A stretch of DNA of 44,871 bases from Conoideocrella luteorostrata. Taxonomy: Eukaryota > Ascomycota > Sordariomycetes > Hypocreales > Clavicipitaceae. A program made the translations under genes and the position numbers. The notes below the pieces were generated by a model, which saw only the letters and a list, made by a program, of their open reading frames with translations, made no database searches and was not told the origin of the DNA. The stretch spans positions 1 through 44,871 of the forward strand of contig JASWJB010000340.1 of NCBI GenBank assembly GCA_032433595.1, written 5' to 3'. Below, in pieces: positions 25,182-34,237 of the stretch; within the stretch, counting starts at the first letter, position 1; the number at the start of each line of letters is the position of its first letter.

Positions 25182-25713
25182 AGCAGAAGAACAGACAGAA
25201 ACACATTCTGTCCAAAACAGGGGATCCATGAGCGGGCTGGGTTGCCGATGTGTGAGGGTCAGCAATATGAGCCTGCATTTGCCAATTTGCAACTACTTCG
25301 GTACGAAGTACTCAAGCCATACCGCCGTAATCTGACACATTTTGCCGGTCCCGCCTGCCAATGCACTCGTCGGAGCAGGTAGTCTACGAAGTAACTTGCC
25401 CCAATGGGTCTTGAATGGATCAACACGGGTCGGCCCATGCCTCGGCCCTGTGTTTATTCTTTGTCTTGCGAGATTGAGAGCCCTGTGCACCTGGCAAGAT
25501 CGGTGCCTTTCAAAATAAAAAAAAGTCAATCGTTGGCGACACCACCAAAGTAGCTGCAATTTCACAACATTTCCACCGCTGCGGGGCAGCACTGAGGAAT
25601 GCAGGCCAATGAGCGTAGATCCCGCGCATTAAGCCATTTTACGGAGTACAGGGCACGGAGTACCGCGCTGTTCCTTGCCAGTTGACCCCACCGAGAATCG
25701 TTCGACATGAAGT

Positions 25714-26034
25714 TTATGGGGTCTTTTTTTTTCCATGGCGCGCCCAACGAAGGAATATAGCGCCTTCGAAATCATCAGCTAAATTTTGAGCTTGCGCTTG
25801 CAAGCTCTCTGCTCCGTAATGTCTCGCTAGTCCTTGCATGGGCCGGTCGGCAGATCCATCGGGCGTCCCGGAGAGCTCTGCATCTCCCAAGTCTAGCTTC
25901 TTCGATGCCAATGGCTTCGGCTTCATCTTCATTCCTTTCTTCTTCAAAACTCTGCTCGTCGGCTTATGGCGGCGCTGCTCAATTGGTATCGACGCAGTAG
26001 TTAATTGGGAGTGATCGACTAATGGTTGCTCCAT
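25714..26034 (-). CDS. Hypothetical 106-residue hydrophilic protein (doubtful)
   Basis: A minus-strand frame begins at the ATG at 26034 (MEQPLVDHSQL) and ends at 25714. It is Lys/Arg-rich in the middle (VLKKKGMKMKPK) with a helical-looking stretch later (LARHYGAESLQAQAQNLADD). It is divergent from the ArAE transporter gene with 176 bp between starts, so the two would share a promoter. No family is recognised. A homopolymer run near its 3' end and lack of any domain keep confidence low; it may be promoter sequence with a chance frame. Confidence 0.25.
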   Translation of the reverse strand: MEQPLVDHSQLTTASIPIEQRRHKPTSRVLKKKGMKMKPKPLASKKLDLGDAELSGTPDGSADRPMQGLARHYGAESLQAQAQNLADDFEGAIFLRWARHGKKKTP

Positions 26035-26210
26035 TGTGATCGAGGTCGGGTAGGTGTCAAGACACAGAAAATGCTCCATCGAGCATTTGAGACAAAACAA
26101 TGGAGGCAGCTCGAGCTAATAAACACCACAGACAACACTACAAGAACCAGCAGGAGGGTGCGCAGCCAACGATAATACGGCCGTTCATCGCCTAAAAGCG
26201 CATCATCATC

Positions 26211-29200
26211 ATGTCCACCTCCAACAACGCCGCCGGCCAGCTGGAGGTCGACAACACCATGGTCAAGACACTCACCTCCGCCGACCACCGACGACCTAGA
26301 CGACAGCTGCCGGGATGGCTAAATCATTTCAACGCCAACGACCTCAAGGTCGCCTTTCGCTGCTGGGTTGCGGTATGGGCTGCCACGATTCTCATGCTCA
26401 TTGGCCCGTCGCTACAGAACATCGGCGTCGCCACCTTTTTCTCAGCCATTGTGCTCTACATCGTTCCGCCGGCGGGTATTCTCATGATCTATCTCTTGGC
26501 CTCATTATCGCTACTTCTCGGCATGTGTCTGGCCTGGGCATGGGGACTGTTATCCATGAAGGCGGCATTTGCTGTGCGGTCAGATGCGGAAATGCAGGCC
26601 CTTCTACAATCCCTTCAGCAACAAGCTGCCATGCTGGCCAACCAAACCGGTCAACCCCCATCCGCCGTCGCTACAAAGCTCATTTATGACGGATTCCTCC
26701 TTGATGCGCGTGTGATTGCCATCTTTTATGTCATGTGCTGCGTCTTCATCTATGCCCTCGCCAGGTTGCGATATGCAAACGGCAAGCTCATTCTGCTGCA
26801 GATCTTTGGCACCATCGTCATTGATGTCTTTCTTCTGACTGGCCCGATCTTGACCCAATTCAATGCCAAGTTGGCCCAGGTTTTGGTCAAGCCCGGCGCA
26901 ATTGGCATTGGTCTGGGTGCCGCCTGCTCCATTCTGATCTTCCCTCAGTCGACCTCATATGTAGTGCTGTCGCAGATGGAGCAGTTAATTCGCATGATGG
27001 AAATGCCGCTTGACTCGACCAAACGATTCTTTGCTGGCGAATCGACGTTGGACGATGCTGAACTGCGATCATCAAAGGGCGCCATCATTGGTGTTTTCAA
27101 GGCCATGGAGCCGGCCGTGGCATTCCTGCCCCTTGATTTCTCACGAGGTCGATGGAACACCGACGATGTCAAGAGCTTGCACGGGCGGGTTCGTGAGGGC
27201 ATTGCTGCAGGCTTGTTTCTCCTTGACTTTCACATTGCTCGAGTATCGGCGGCCGTGAGAGCAGAGAAACGAGGAACATCACCGGCAACCACGGCGGCAA
27301 ATCATGACTCAAACGGCGCCGCATCTGACGAAGGGCAGGACGAGAAATTGAGTCAGGATACTGCTGCGCCGGCAGTCAATACAGGTCTCGTTGACGCATT
27401 GAAAAGTCCCGAACAAAGCTCCGTTCGCTCTGGCCTGCTGGAAGCATTAAGAGATACAAATGCCGAGGTTCTGCTAGTAAACTCTCGGGCTCTCAAGCTC
27501 GCAGCTGAAACCGTACACATAACCAATACGTCTCGATGGTATCTCAGCGCATCGCGCAAAACGAGACTTGTCAACCTCAGAACAGAACTCGCCGAGCTAC
27601 GACTGGCCCTGCAAACCGCTCGAGAAGAATCTATAACCGGCACCAACGACGCCGTGATTCGGGCCCACGCAGATCTTTTTGACGAGCAAGGGCAGTTGAA
27701 AGACCGCAAAACTATCAGTCCCCTTGCTCTCAACGGGCTTATCCTCTCCATGGTCCTCGAGGAGCGCATCGTTGGTACCGCATCCGCCACGGAAGAGATT
27801 TTGAATCACATTGTGCAGCTGCTGGAACTCCGAACGGAACACCGCATTTGGCTTCCATCCCGCATTCAATACGCATTCTCTTGGTTATTCAGTCGGAACA
27901 TCACTGCGCCAGTTCCTGGTGCCTCAACTGTATCTGCGGCCGACCCTGATGATGTGCAAGAACAAGCTGAGGAGACCCACAGACGGCTACGCATGGTCAG
28001 CAAGGGAAATAAAGGCGCCAAAGCTTCCAAACCAAAAGGCTTGTTGACGAGAGCCGTCGTTGGCACCTACAAATGGTTGTTCAACCCTGGTGGCATGTAC
28101 GCCTTGCGCATGGTCATTGTCACGATTGCAGTGTCCATTCCAGCATCGCTCCCCTCCACGGCCGGCTTCTTCTACCGGGAAAAGGGCATCTGGGCCGTGA
28201 TCATGGCCCAGACATGCTTGCTCATGTACATGGCTGACTTCACCTTTTCCCTCGTATGTCGAGGGCTAGGTACCGTATTTGGCGGTGCGTTGGCCCTGGT
28301 GGCGTGGTATGCTGGGTCCGGCACCGGCATTGGCAACCCATATGGTGTCGGTGCCACCACTGCTGTCATTTCGTTCATCCTCATGTGGTGGCGGGTATAC
28401 CTCCCACCAGCGTTTGCCCAAGCAAGCATCATGACCGCAGCGACATTTGTCCTCATCATTGGCTTCAGCTGGGACGAGCACCACACTGTTCAGTACGGCC
28501 TCCCCGGCGTCGGCTACGAGGCGTTTTGGAGGCGTTTGGTGACGGTTCTCATTGGGTTTGCCGCTGCCCTGATTGTCCAAATCTTCCCGAAGCCTCCGTC
28601 CGCGACGCGCTACGTCTGCAAGACGCTCGCCAATCACATACGATCGCTCAACGACCATTACGCCCTGCTTATTTCCCAGTGGGGACATCCCAGACGACTG
28701 GATGGACAGAATCTTGGCGGTGCAGCCGCCGCGGAGCAAATCACGCTCAAGCTGGCCGAAAACCTGCTCGAACTCACAGGCGCCATCAGCCTGCTCAAAG
28801 TGGAAATCAGCACCACGCCATTCGACCAGAAGATCCTGTTCACCACCAGAGAAAAATGCAACACCATGAACCAGTGCCTCGGGAAGCTACTGGTCCTGTC
28901 GTCCACCCTTCCAAAGCACCTGCAGGGCCGTCTCGCGCAGACGGTGGGCATCATTGAAGACAGAAGCGTCGGCAACCTCATGTCCGTCTTGACCATCATT
29001 GAATCGTCCCTGCGGACGGGCTCTCCCTTGCCGGAGAGATTGCCAGTCCCGCTGGTAGAGAGCTGCTTCGTGACGTGGTACTCGCACCACGAGCGGGCCG
29101 AGCTGAGCGTTGAGCTCGTCAGGAGCAAAGACTACAGGCAGTACTGCGTTGCCGTGTCGGCGTACCTGACGTTTCTGTCGACGGTGGATGACTTGGTGGA

Positions 29201-29261
29201 GGAGCTGAAGGGCACGTTGGGAGAAACTCATGTGGTTCATCAGTGGGAAGAGACCGTATGA
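26211..29261 (+). CDS. ArAE-family (aromatic acid exporter-like) membrane transporter
   Basis: Intronless, 1016 residues, from MSTSNNAAGQ to a stop at 29261. It has two membrane halves. The N-terminal half (about residues 45-250) has six or so hydrophobic segments beginning KVAFRCWVAVWAATILMLIG and carries the conserved LIFPQSTSYVV stretch, the fungal ER-transporter-like N-terminal type (PF10337). A long hydrophilic, helical region (about 250-610) follows. The second membrane block (about 620-790: MYALRMVIVTIAVSIPASLP, GIWAVIMAQTCLLMYMAD) is FUSC-like, and the last about 225 residues match the DUF2421-type cytosolic tail. Family knowledge: related proteins export aromatic acids or organic anions; the fungal substrate is mostly unknown. 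It converges with a small Zn2Cys6 regulator 202 bp away, which could be a local regulator, but this is inference. Confidence 0.85.
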   Translation: MSTSNNAAGQLEVDNTMVKTLTSADHRRPRRQLPGWLNHFNANDLKVAFRCWVAVWAATILMLIGPSLQNIGVATFFSAIVLYIVPPAGILMIYLLASLSLLLGMCLAWAWGLLSMKAAFAVRSDAEMQALLQSLQQQAAMLANQTGQPPSAVATKLIYDGFLLDARVIAIFYVMCCVFIYALARLRYANGKLILLQIFGTIVIDVFLLTGPILTQFNAKLAQVLVKPGAIGIGLGAACSILIFPQSTSYVVLSQMEQLIRMMEMPLDSTKRFFAGESTLDDAELRSSKGAIIGVFKAMEPAVAFLPLDFSRGRWNTDDVKSLHGRVREGIAAGLFLLDFHIARVSAAVRAEKRGTSPATTAANHDSNGAASDEGQDEKLSQDTAAPAVNTGLVDALKSPEQSSVRSGLLEALRDTNAEVLLVNSRALKLAAETVHITNTSRWYLSASRKTRLVNLRTELAELRLALQTAREESITGTNDAVIRAHADLFDEQGQLKDRKTISPLALNGLILSMVLEERIVGTASATEEILNHIVQLLELRTEHRIWLPSRIQYAFSWLFSRNITAPVPGASTVSAADPDDVQEQAEETHRRLRMVSKGNKGAKASKPKGLLTRAVVGTYKWLFNPGGMYALRMVIVTIAVSIPASLPSTAGFFYREKGIWAVIMAQTCLLMYMADFTFSLVCRGLGTVFGGALALVAWYAGSGTGIGNPYGVGATTAVISFILMWWRVYLPPAFAQASIMTAATFVLIIGFSWDEHHTVQYGLPGVGYEAFWRRLVTVLIGFAAALIVQIFPKPPSATRYVCKTLANHIRSLNDHYALLISQWGHPRRLDGQNLGGAAAAEQITLKLAENLLELTGAISLLKVEISTTPFDQKILFTTREKCNTMNQCLGKLLVLSSTLPKHLQGRLAQTVGIIEDRSVGNLMSVLTIIESSLRTGSPLPERLPVPLVESCFVTWYSHHERAELSVELVRSKDYRQYCVAVSAYLTFLSTVDDLVEELKGTLGETHVVHQWEETV

Positions 29262-29463
29262 AATATATTGCTTGGGGATATCTAAAGCGTAATTCCGGAG
29301 AGCGACCAACTGACCAAGTTGCCCCGCGCCCCATAGTGTAATCAAATTGGGGGCTTAATTCTATTCATTAATACCATTCAACAAAGAGCTGGCGACCACA
29401 TGTATCATGTTCACATCATGTCGTCAGCTTCCTTTGGGGATCTTCCGCAAAGTCATCTCCCCA

Positions 29464-30269
29464 TCATTGACACACCGGCGCCCATTCCAGTACATGCTCC
29501 ATACCGCCGTGTATTCTCCCGCCACTTTCGCTTGTCTCCCCGCCTACCGCATACACAAACTGCTGGTATTGAAACGGCTCAACCGCCGCAAAGGGATGGT
29601 TCGCCATCACCATATACCCCATGTCTGCGTCCAGCGTACCACTATCTACACCATCGCGGCTGTTCTCAGCGCCCCCACAGCCCTGCAGCAACAACGGGTC
29701 GATCACGAAGTCATGCACTCCCAGCAGCGGATCAACCACCCCGTCAAACTGCTCGCCTCTCGGAGAAGCAGTCCTGTCGGATAGGGTATCCCCGGAATCA
29801 GAATCATGTAAAGATGCTCCCTGCGCGCCAATACCATCCAGTCCGCTCAGTGTCGTCCTTCTCTCCCTCGGTGCGGAGGCTGGCTTGCTGATTGCAGAGC
29901 CCTTCAGCACGCGCTGTCTGGTCTTCCGCGCGCAGGCATTGTACTCGCAGGACAGGTTCATCCTCAGGCATCTGTCGCAGGGGCTGCAGCCGTCGCCGGT
30001 GCATCGTGTCTACATGGCACATGATAAGCAAACTGCATTCTTTACTGGGGAGAGAGCGGGACATCAAAGAACAACAGTAGTGGGGGCAGTAGAGACGGTA
30101 GGTGATAGCAGAGCGCAGCAGCGGAATGGCAACATCATCAGAGACATACCTTTTTTTGACGACACATCTTACAAGCTTGGATCTTACTCGATCTCCCTTT
30201 GGCGGCATCATACGAGCGAGGGACCTCAACCTCGTTGGTGTGGGAGTCGTATCTCCAGGCGGTGAACAT
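29464..30269 (-). CDS. Short Zn2Cys6 transcription factor
   Basis: Two exons, 30269-30150 and 30009-29464, with a 140-nt intron (GTATGT...GTAG); 221 residues. The splice falls inside the zinc cluster and rebuilds it exactly: C33-KM-C36-RQKKTR-C43, seven residues, then C51-DR-C54-LRMNLS-C61. This is the canonical fungal C6 pattern, so the acceptor at 30010-30012 is well supported against other AGs. A basic linker follows (ARKTRQRVLK). The remaining about 150 residues are Asp-, Gly- and Gln-rich, with a Phe/Tyr/Gln patch (VEPFQYQQFVY) that could activate transcription. No fungal_trans middle-homology region is present. Start: MFTAWRYDSH, the first in-frame ATG upstream of the cluster. Nuclear DNA-binding regulator; target unknown. 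Confidence 0.82.
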
Positions 30270-31326
30270 CTTCGGTTGATCTCCAAAGAGCAAAGCAAAA
30301 TAGAGGATTGCACAGCAGGGTATTTCGAGTATTCACAGAACGAGCAGAGACTGGACATGAGATGGAGATTTTTTGTTTCCCTCCTTTATTCCACAGAGAA
30401 GTGACAACCTGGTTGTTATATATGTATATGTCCCGTGGAGTTGTCTTACGCCCCGTACGTTTTCGCCCGGCAAGCCACGGCAGGCCAGGGTCTCATTCCG
30501 CTCGTTTACCTGCATGAGAGACCCATTATACGGAGCGCGTACGGAGCACGATACAGCCTCCATGATCAACTGGCGCTTGGGCGGCTTGGCATGGCCTGCT
30601 ACTGGTACCATGACTGCAGCGCTGGATATGACCCATTTCGCCAATTCAGGGAATCATGGTCGACGAGCGAGGGTCGGTCTCCTCTGTGGTCCTTAGCACA
30701 AGATGCAGCAAATCCTAGGCTGCACCTAGTGACCCTTGTCCCATGCGTACTAGTACTGTATGTAGGTGCCAGGGGGGCTGGCTGTAAGGCTAGCCCACTG
30801 CGCTGTTGGCTGGTCGTAGGACTGTCCGCTGGATTGGTCACTGAGAGGCATAACAGTGGGTCAATGGCGAGGGGGCCAATTCTTGGTGGGGCCAACGACG
30901 AAACTGGAGAAATGGTGCGCTAATTGTGGGCCTGCGGGACCGATGGGAACGCAGATGGGCCAGTCAGAGGTGTTTCGACCCGAGGACCTGCTTGGGAACG
31001 ACCAGTGGCTGCTTACGGGGTTACATGGACGCTGTCACAGTCTCATCGAACTACATGTGTGTCTGCAGACTCCAATGCGGAGCTGTGCAGTCTGCAGTCA
31101 TAGATTATCAGGAGATGAGATTGGTTTGCTGAGCCAGGGCTTGAAAAGGCTGATTTTGAGTTTGGTCGGTGGTGTACAGAGTAAGCATGCTCGTATTGTA
31201 CGAGCAACCCAACAACAATGACGCATCTGTCAGACACGGCTTGCAGACACTTGGTCGATACCATGTATTTGTACGGAGTACGGAGTGGTTCATCACGTAT
31301 CTTGAAATAGACGGTTACTATTTCCG
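30270..31326. other. Interval between the two Zn2Cys6 loci
   Basis: Presumed promoter of the short Zn2Cys6 gene and 3' flank of the decayed one. The longest frames lack a proper start or domain. TACGGAGTA lies at 31272-31280. Confidence 0.5.
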
Positions 31327-33016
31327 TCACCTCCTCATAATCCAGCTCTGCAATACATGGTCACCATCTCCCCCTTTCTTCACCATCTCAAAGCAGATAC
31401 TCCTCCTGAAAGCCTCCTGTCCGTCGCTCTGCAGGAACGAATCCCATCCGGACTGAGGGAAGAAGTTCCGCACCCGATGCGACCCCTCTGCTACTCCGAT
31501 GTCATCATCTTCTTCGTCAATATCTAAATCTTGTAACTCCGCAAGCTTCTCCGGCGTCAGCTTCACATCATGCTCCATCTCAATAATTCTTGCTCCCGAG
31601 CCATACAGCGTTGCTCTGTCCCACGTTGTTTCCCTTTCCCAACTGAGATCGTGTATCAGTGATAATGCAGCCGCCCTCAGCCGCAGAACCCTGCATTTAT
31701 GTACTACCCAGTAGAGCATGGGGCAGAAGCCCGTAAAGAAGGAGAACTTGCGGCTCGTTCTCAACGTAACTGCACCTGTGGACTGCGCTTGGCGGCTAAT
31801 TTGGACGATGCGACGCATGGTAGGGATGTGATCATCCCAGGCGAATTCGTCAATGTTCAAGTCAGTGTTTACCCACATTTTGGCTTGGAGCCATCGGACC
31901 TCCAATAGAAGGGGTGTTGTGTCAGTGCTTTGGTTCTCAGGAGATAGCAGGAGGGGCTCTTCTGGAAGACTCGTGAACCCAGACCACCATGTGTCGAGAT
32001 GCTGGTCGAGTCCCACCCGAGTTTGTTCGATATCATCTAAAGTTATCACTTGGGACAGACCTGTCCTGATTTGGTTTGCGGTTCGCACTGATTTTACAAT
32101 CCACAAGATTAAATCATCCAATGCGAGTATTGCCTGGTCAATGCAGGTAAATTTTGGTCCATGTGACATGTCGGTGTCTAACATGGATGGGAAATTTGAC
32201 AGATCCGCCAAGAGAAAGAAGTGAGGGACGATGCTGAAGTGTGACAACACTGCCTTGAGTTCTCTAGTCAAAGAATCTTTGGGGAAGAGTTAAACAGCAA
32301 TACTCCATGCATGACGTGTAGAGCTGCTGTGTCAACATTGTCGTGCATAAACTCGATGCAGACGAAGAGGACACAGACGAGAAGGGCGGTGTTTATGGAC
32401 GACCCAGACGCCTGCAGGGAGGAGAGGTATCTGGTGGCCGAGTTGTAGTGAACAATGGCAAACTGATTCGACACTCCATCAGACTTGCACTGGGAGTCAT
32501 TGTCAAAGCGAGCAAGATTTGTATTCTCATACAGAGAACTCATTGCGAGCACGGCATGTCTCACAGCCGGCTCATTCAACGGCATTCTAGGTATAAGCTG
32601 GGTCCAGAAATGGGTGGCAATGGGCCCGCCCACCGAGGGAGCAACGACACGTCGAAAGAAGGACAAGTTTCTTAGTTCAAGCGCACCAGTTTCGGGGGCC
32701 GCAGATAGGGCTGGCCGTGGAGGTGGACATTGTGATGAGGACTTGCGGAGCAGCTCATTCCAGGAATAGCTACCGACAGGGGGAATTTGATACCCGCTGC
32801 ATTTCCGGCCGGTACTTTTGCAGCGGTGGCATTCAGGATGCTTCTCGTCACACTTGACTCTGCGGATTCTATACGACAGGGGGTATGCAGGTCAACAGAC
32901 TGACAGGAGAGGCTTTGGTTAGGTGCTCTGAGGCACACCGGTGATGAGAGAGATGACGTGGCATACTTTCATGTAAGACAACCCGTTTTGACTTTGACAA
33001 AGCCTCTTCGAGGCAT
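31327..33016 (-). pseudogene. Zn2Cys6 transcription factor, decayed (stop in zinc cluster plus frameshift)
   Basis: Exon 1 (33016-32967) starts MPRRGFVKVKTGCLT and then meets TGA at 32971-32969, exactly where the second cysteine of the C6 cluster should be. After a 98-nt intron (32966-32869, containing CTAAC) the frame continues KIRRVKCDEKHPECHRC, then STGRKC. The family consensus is GCLTCKIRRVKCDE, so TGA replaces a TGC/TGT codon. The body keeps the usual regulator features (PAVRHAVLAMSSLYEN, TALLVCVLFVCIEF). At the C4 run 32284-32281 the frame shifts by one base; a fifth C would join NSSPKDSLTREL in one frame. The rest runs intact to 31327 (about 530 residues in total). Alternative: a GTTTAT...TAG intron of 89 nt would also bridge the frames but would delete conserved-looking sequence. 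Two lesions make a recent pseudogene likely; sequencing error remains possible. Confidence 0.72.
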
Positions 33017-33916
33017 ATTGGGCGTCGTTGGGGGCTGTTTCTTGTCAAATAGCACGATGAACCAACAGTCTCACTCACAGGTAACGGTGATCATCATAAT
33101 CTCTACAACCGCGTCTCCCGTTAAGTAGAGGTTGTGACTGGAGCGTCGACGCTAAACCAAAGACGCAATTCTTACCACAGGCCGTACCATACGCGCACAA
33201 GATCGTTCAAGACCATTCCAGTAATGAGGGAACTTATGTCCAGCTATGTACGGAGTAGATGTGGCAGGTATCTTCCAGGATCGATGCAAAATACGGTGGA
33301 GTAGCAATTGCGGGTGGGTCAGAGCCGAACGAGAACGAGCAAGTCTGTGCCCTGTCCACATCAAAACTCAGCAATGGCATCGGTAGCTGCTCCGAAACCA
33401 GCGGAGCGGCTGCCGAGTGTAACAGCGCCAATGATGGGATTTATGTGGATGACCCCCCCTGTCATTTTTTCGTTCAATCTGACTGACCCGTGTAAGCGCG
33501 GCATTGGACAAAACTAGTCGCGCACCCAGATTATGCGGACAGCAGCGTGAGCCCGACCCGATCGCAGAAGACAAGCCCCATGCTTTTTTTCATCTTTGGA
33601 GGTTGCAGCCACCACCGGACTTGATGATGCTGCGGCCGACGCTTACGGCCGATGTCGTGCGGAGTACTCAGTGCGGTTGCCTGATCCAGGTGGTGGCCTG
33701 GCCCCATCCTCATGCATCATCCTGCGTCCCTATGGCTCACAAGCAAATTCACTTGAATCGGGATTATAACTCGGCTAAACCAGGTGAACGCTCACACGAC
33801 ATTCTGGTTGGCAGTTTAGGGTGAAGAGACGAATATCGGTTCAATGTCGTAGAGAGGGATGTGAATGCTTCTTTTCAGTCAAATGTAACGGCAACAAATA
33901 TTATGTACAAGTAACC
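33017..33916. other. Interval upstream of the decayed regulator
   Basis: No supported gene. TACGGAGTA lies at 33249-33257. Presumed former promoter of the minus-strand regulator. Confidence 0.5.
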
Positions 33917-34034
33917 TGCGCTACCGGTAGGTGTTATTAACTAAGTACAACTAAGAGTACTGTACATTTTTAGAGTACTCCGTAGTACTCTTGGAGTAAG
34001 TTGTTCTTACTTAACAGCACCTACCAGTAGCGCA
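33917..34034. repeat. Near-palindromic MITE-like element upstream of ESF1
   Basis: The left end beginning TGCGCTACCGGTAGGTG at 33917 and the reverse complement of the right end, beginning TGCGCTACTGGTAGGTG from 34034, agree at 31 of the first 36 positions. After a 6-nt insertion in the right arm, both continue AAGAGTAC. Three of the five mismatches are transitions. The centre carries GAGTACTCCGTAGTACTC, including the dispersed 9-mer at 33976-33984. The whole is 118 bp and ends 203 bp before the ESF1 start codon. No clear target-site duplication is seen. It could be a non-autonomous transposon or a cruciform-forming regulatory sequence. Confidence 0.6.
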
Positions 34035-34237
34035 CTGACGGTTAACACAATCGGCGTGCGTAGGGTAGGTAAGACACCCCGCCCGTACCCGCACGGAGGC
34101 ACCACTGCACACCGCCCCAGAACAAAATGGCAGAAAGTTCACCGCCAGGCAGAAAAAAGTTCCAACCCAGAAATTTTACGTAGCTTCAGATGCCTCCATT
34201 GTAGCAAGTCATCGCAGGAAATACTACACGCTTCACC

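Noticed and set aside
28256..28957. 233-codon plus-strand frame inside the ArAE transporter gene
   Set aside because: Alternative frame of a strongly supported coding sequence in GC-rich DNA; its product has no domain.
29621..30265. 214-codon plus-strand frame opposite the short Zn2Cys6 gene
   Set aside because: The minus strand rebuilds a perfect C6 zinc cluster across a splice; the plus frame has no features.
30435..30923. 162-codon plus-strand frame
   Set aside because: Has no ATG at its start and no recognisable product.
32969..32971. TGA at a cysteine position read as selenocysteine
   Set aside because: Ascomycetes are not known to have selenocysteine machinery, the position is a zinc ligand, and the gene also has a frameshift.
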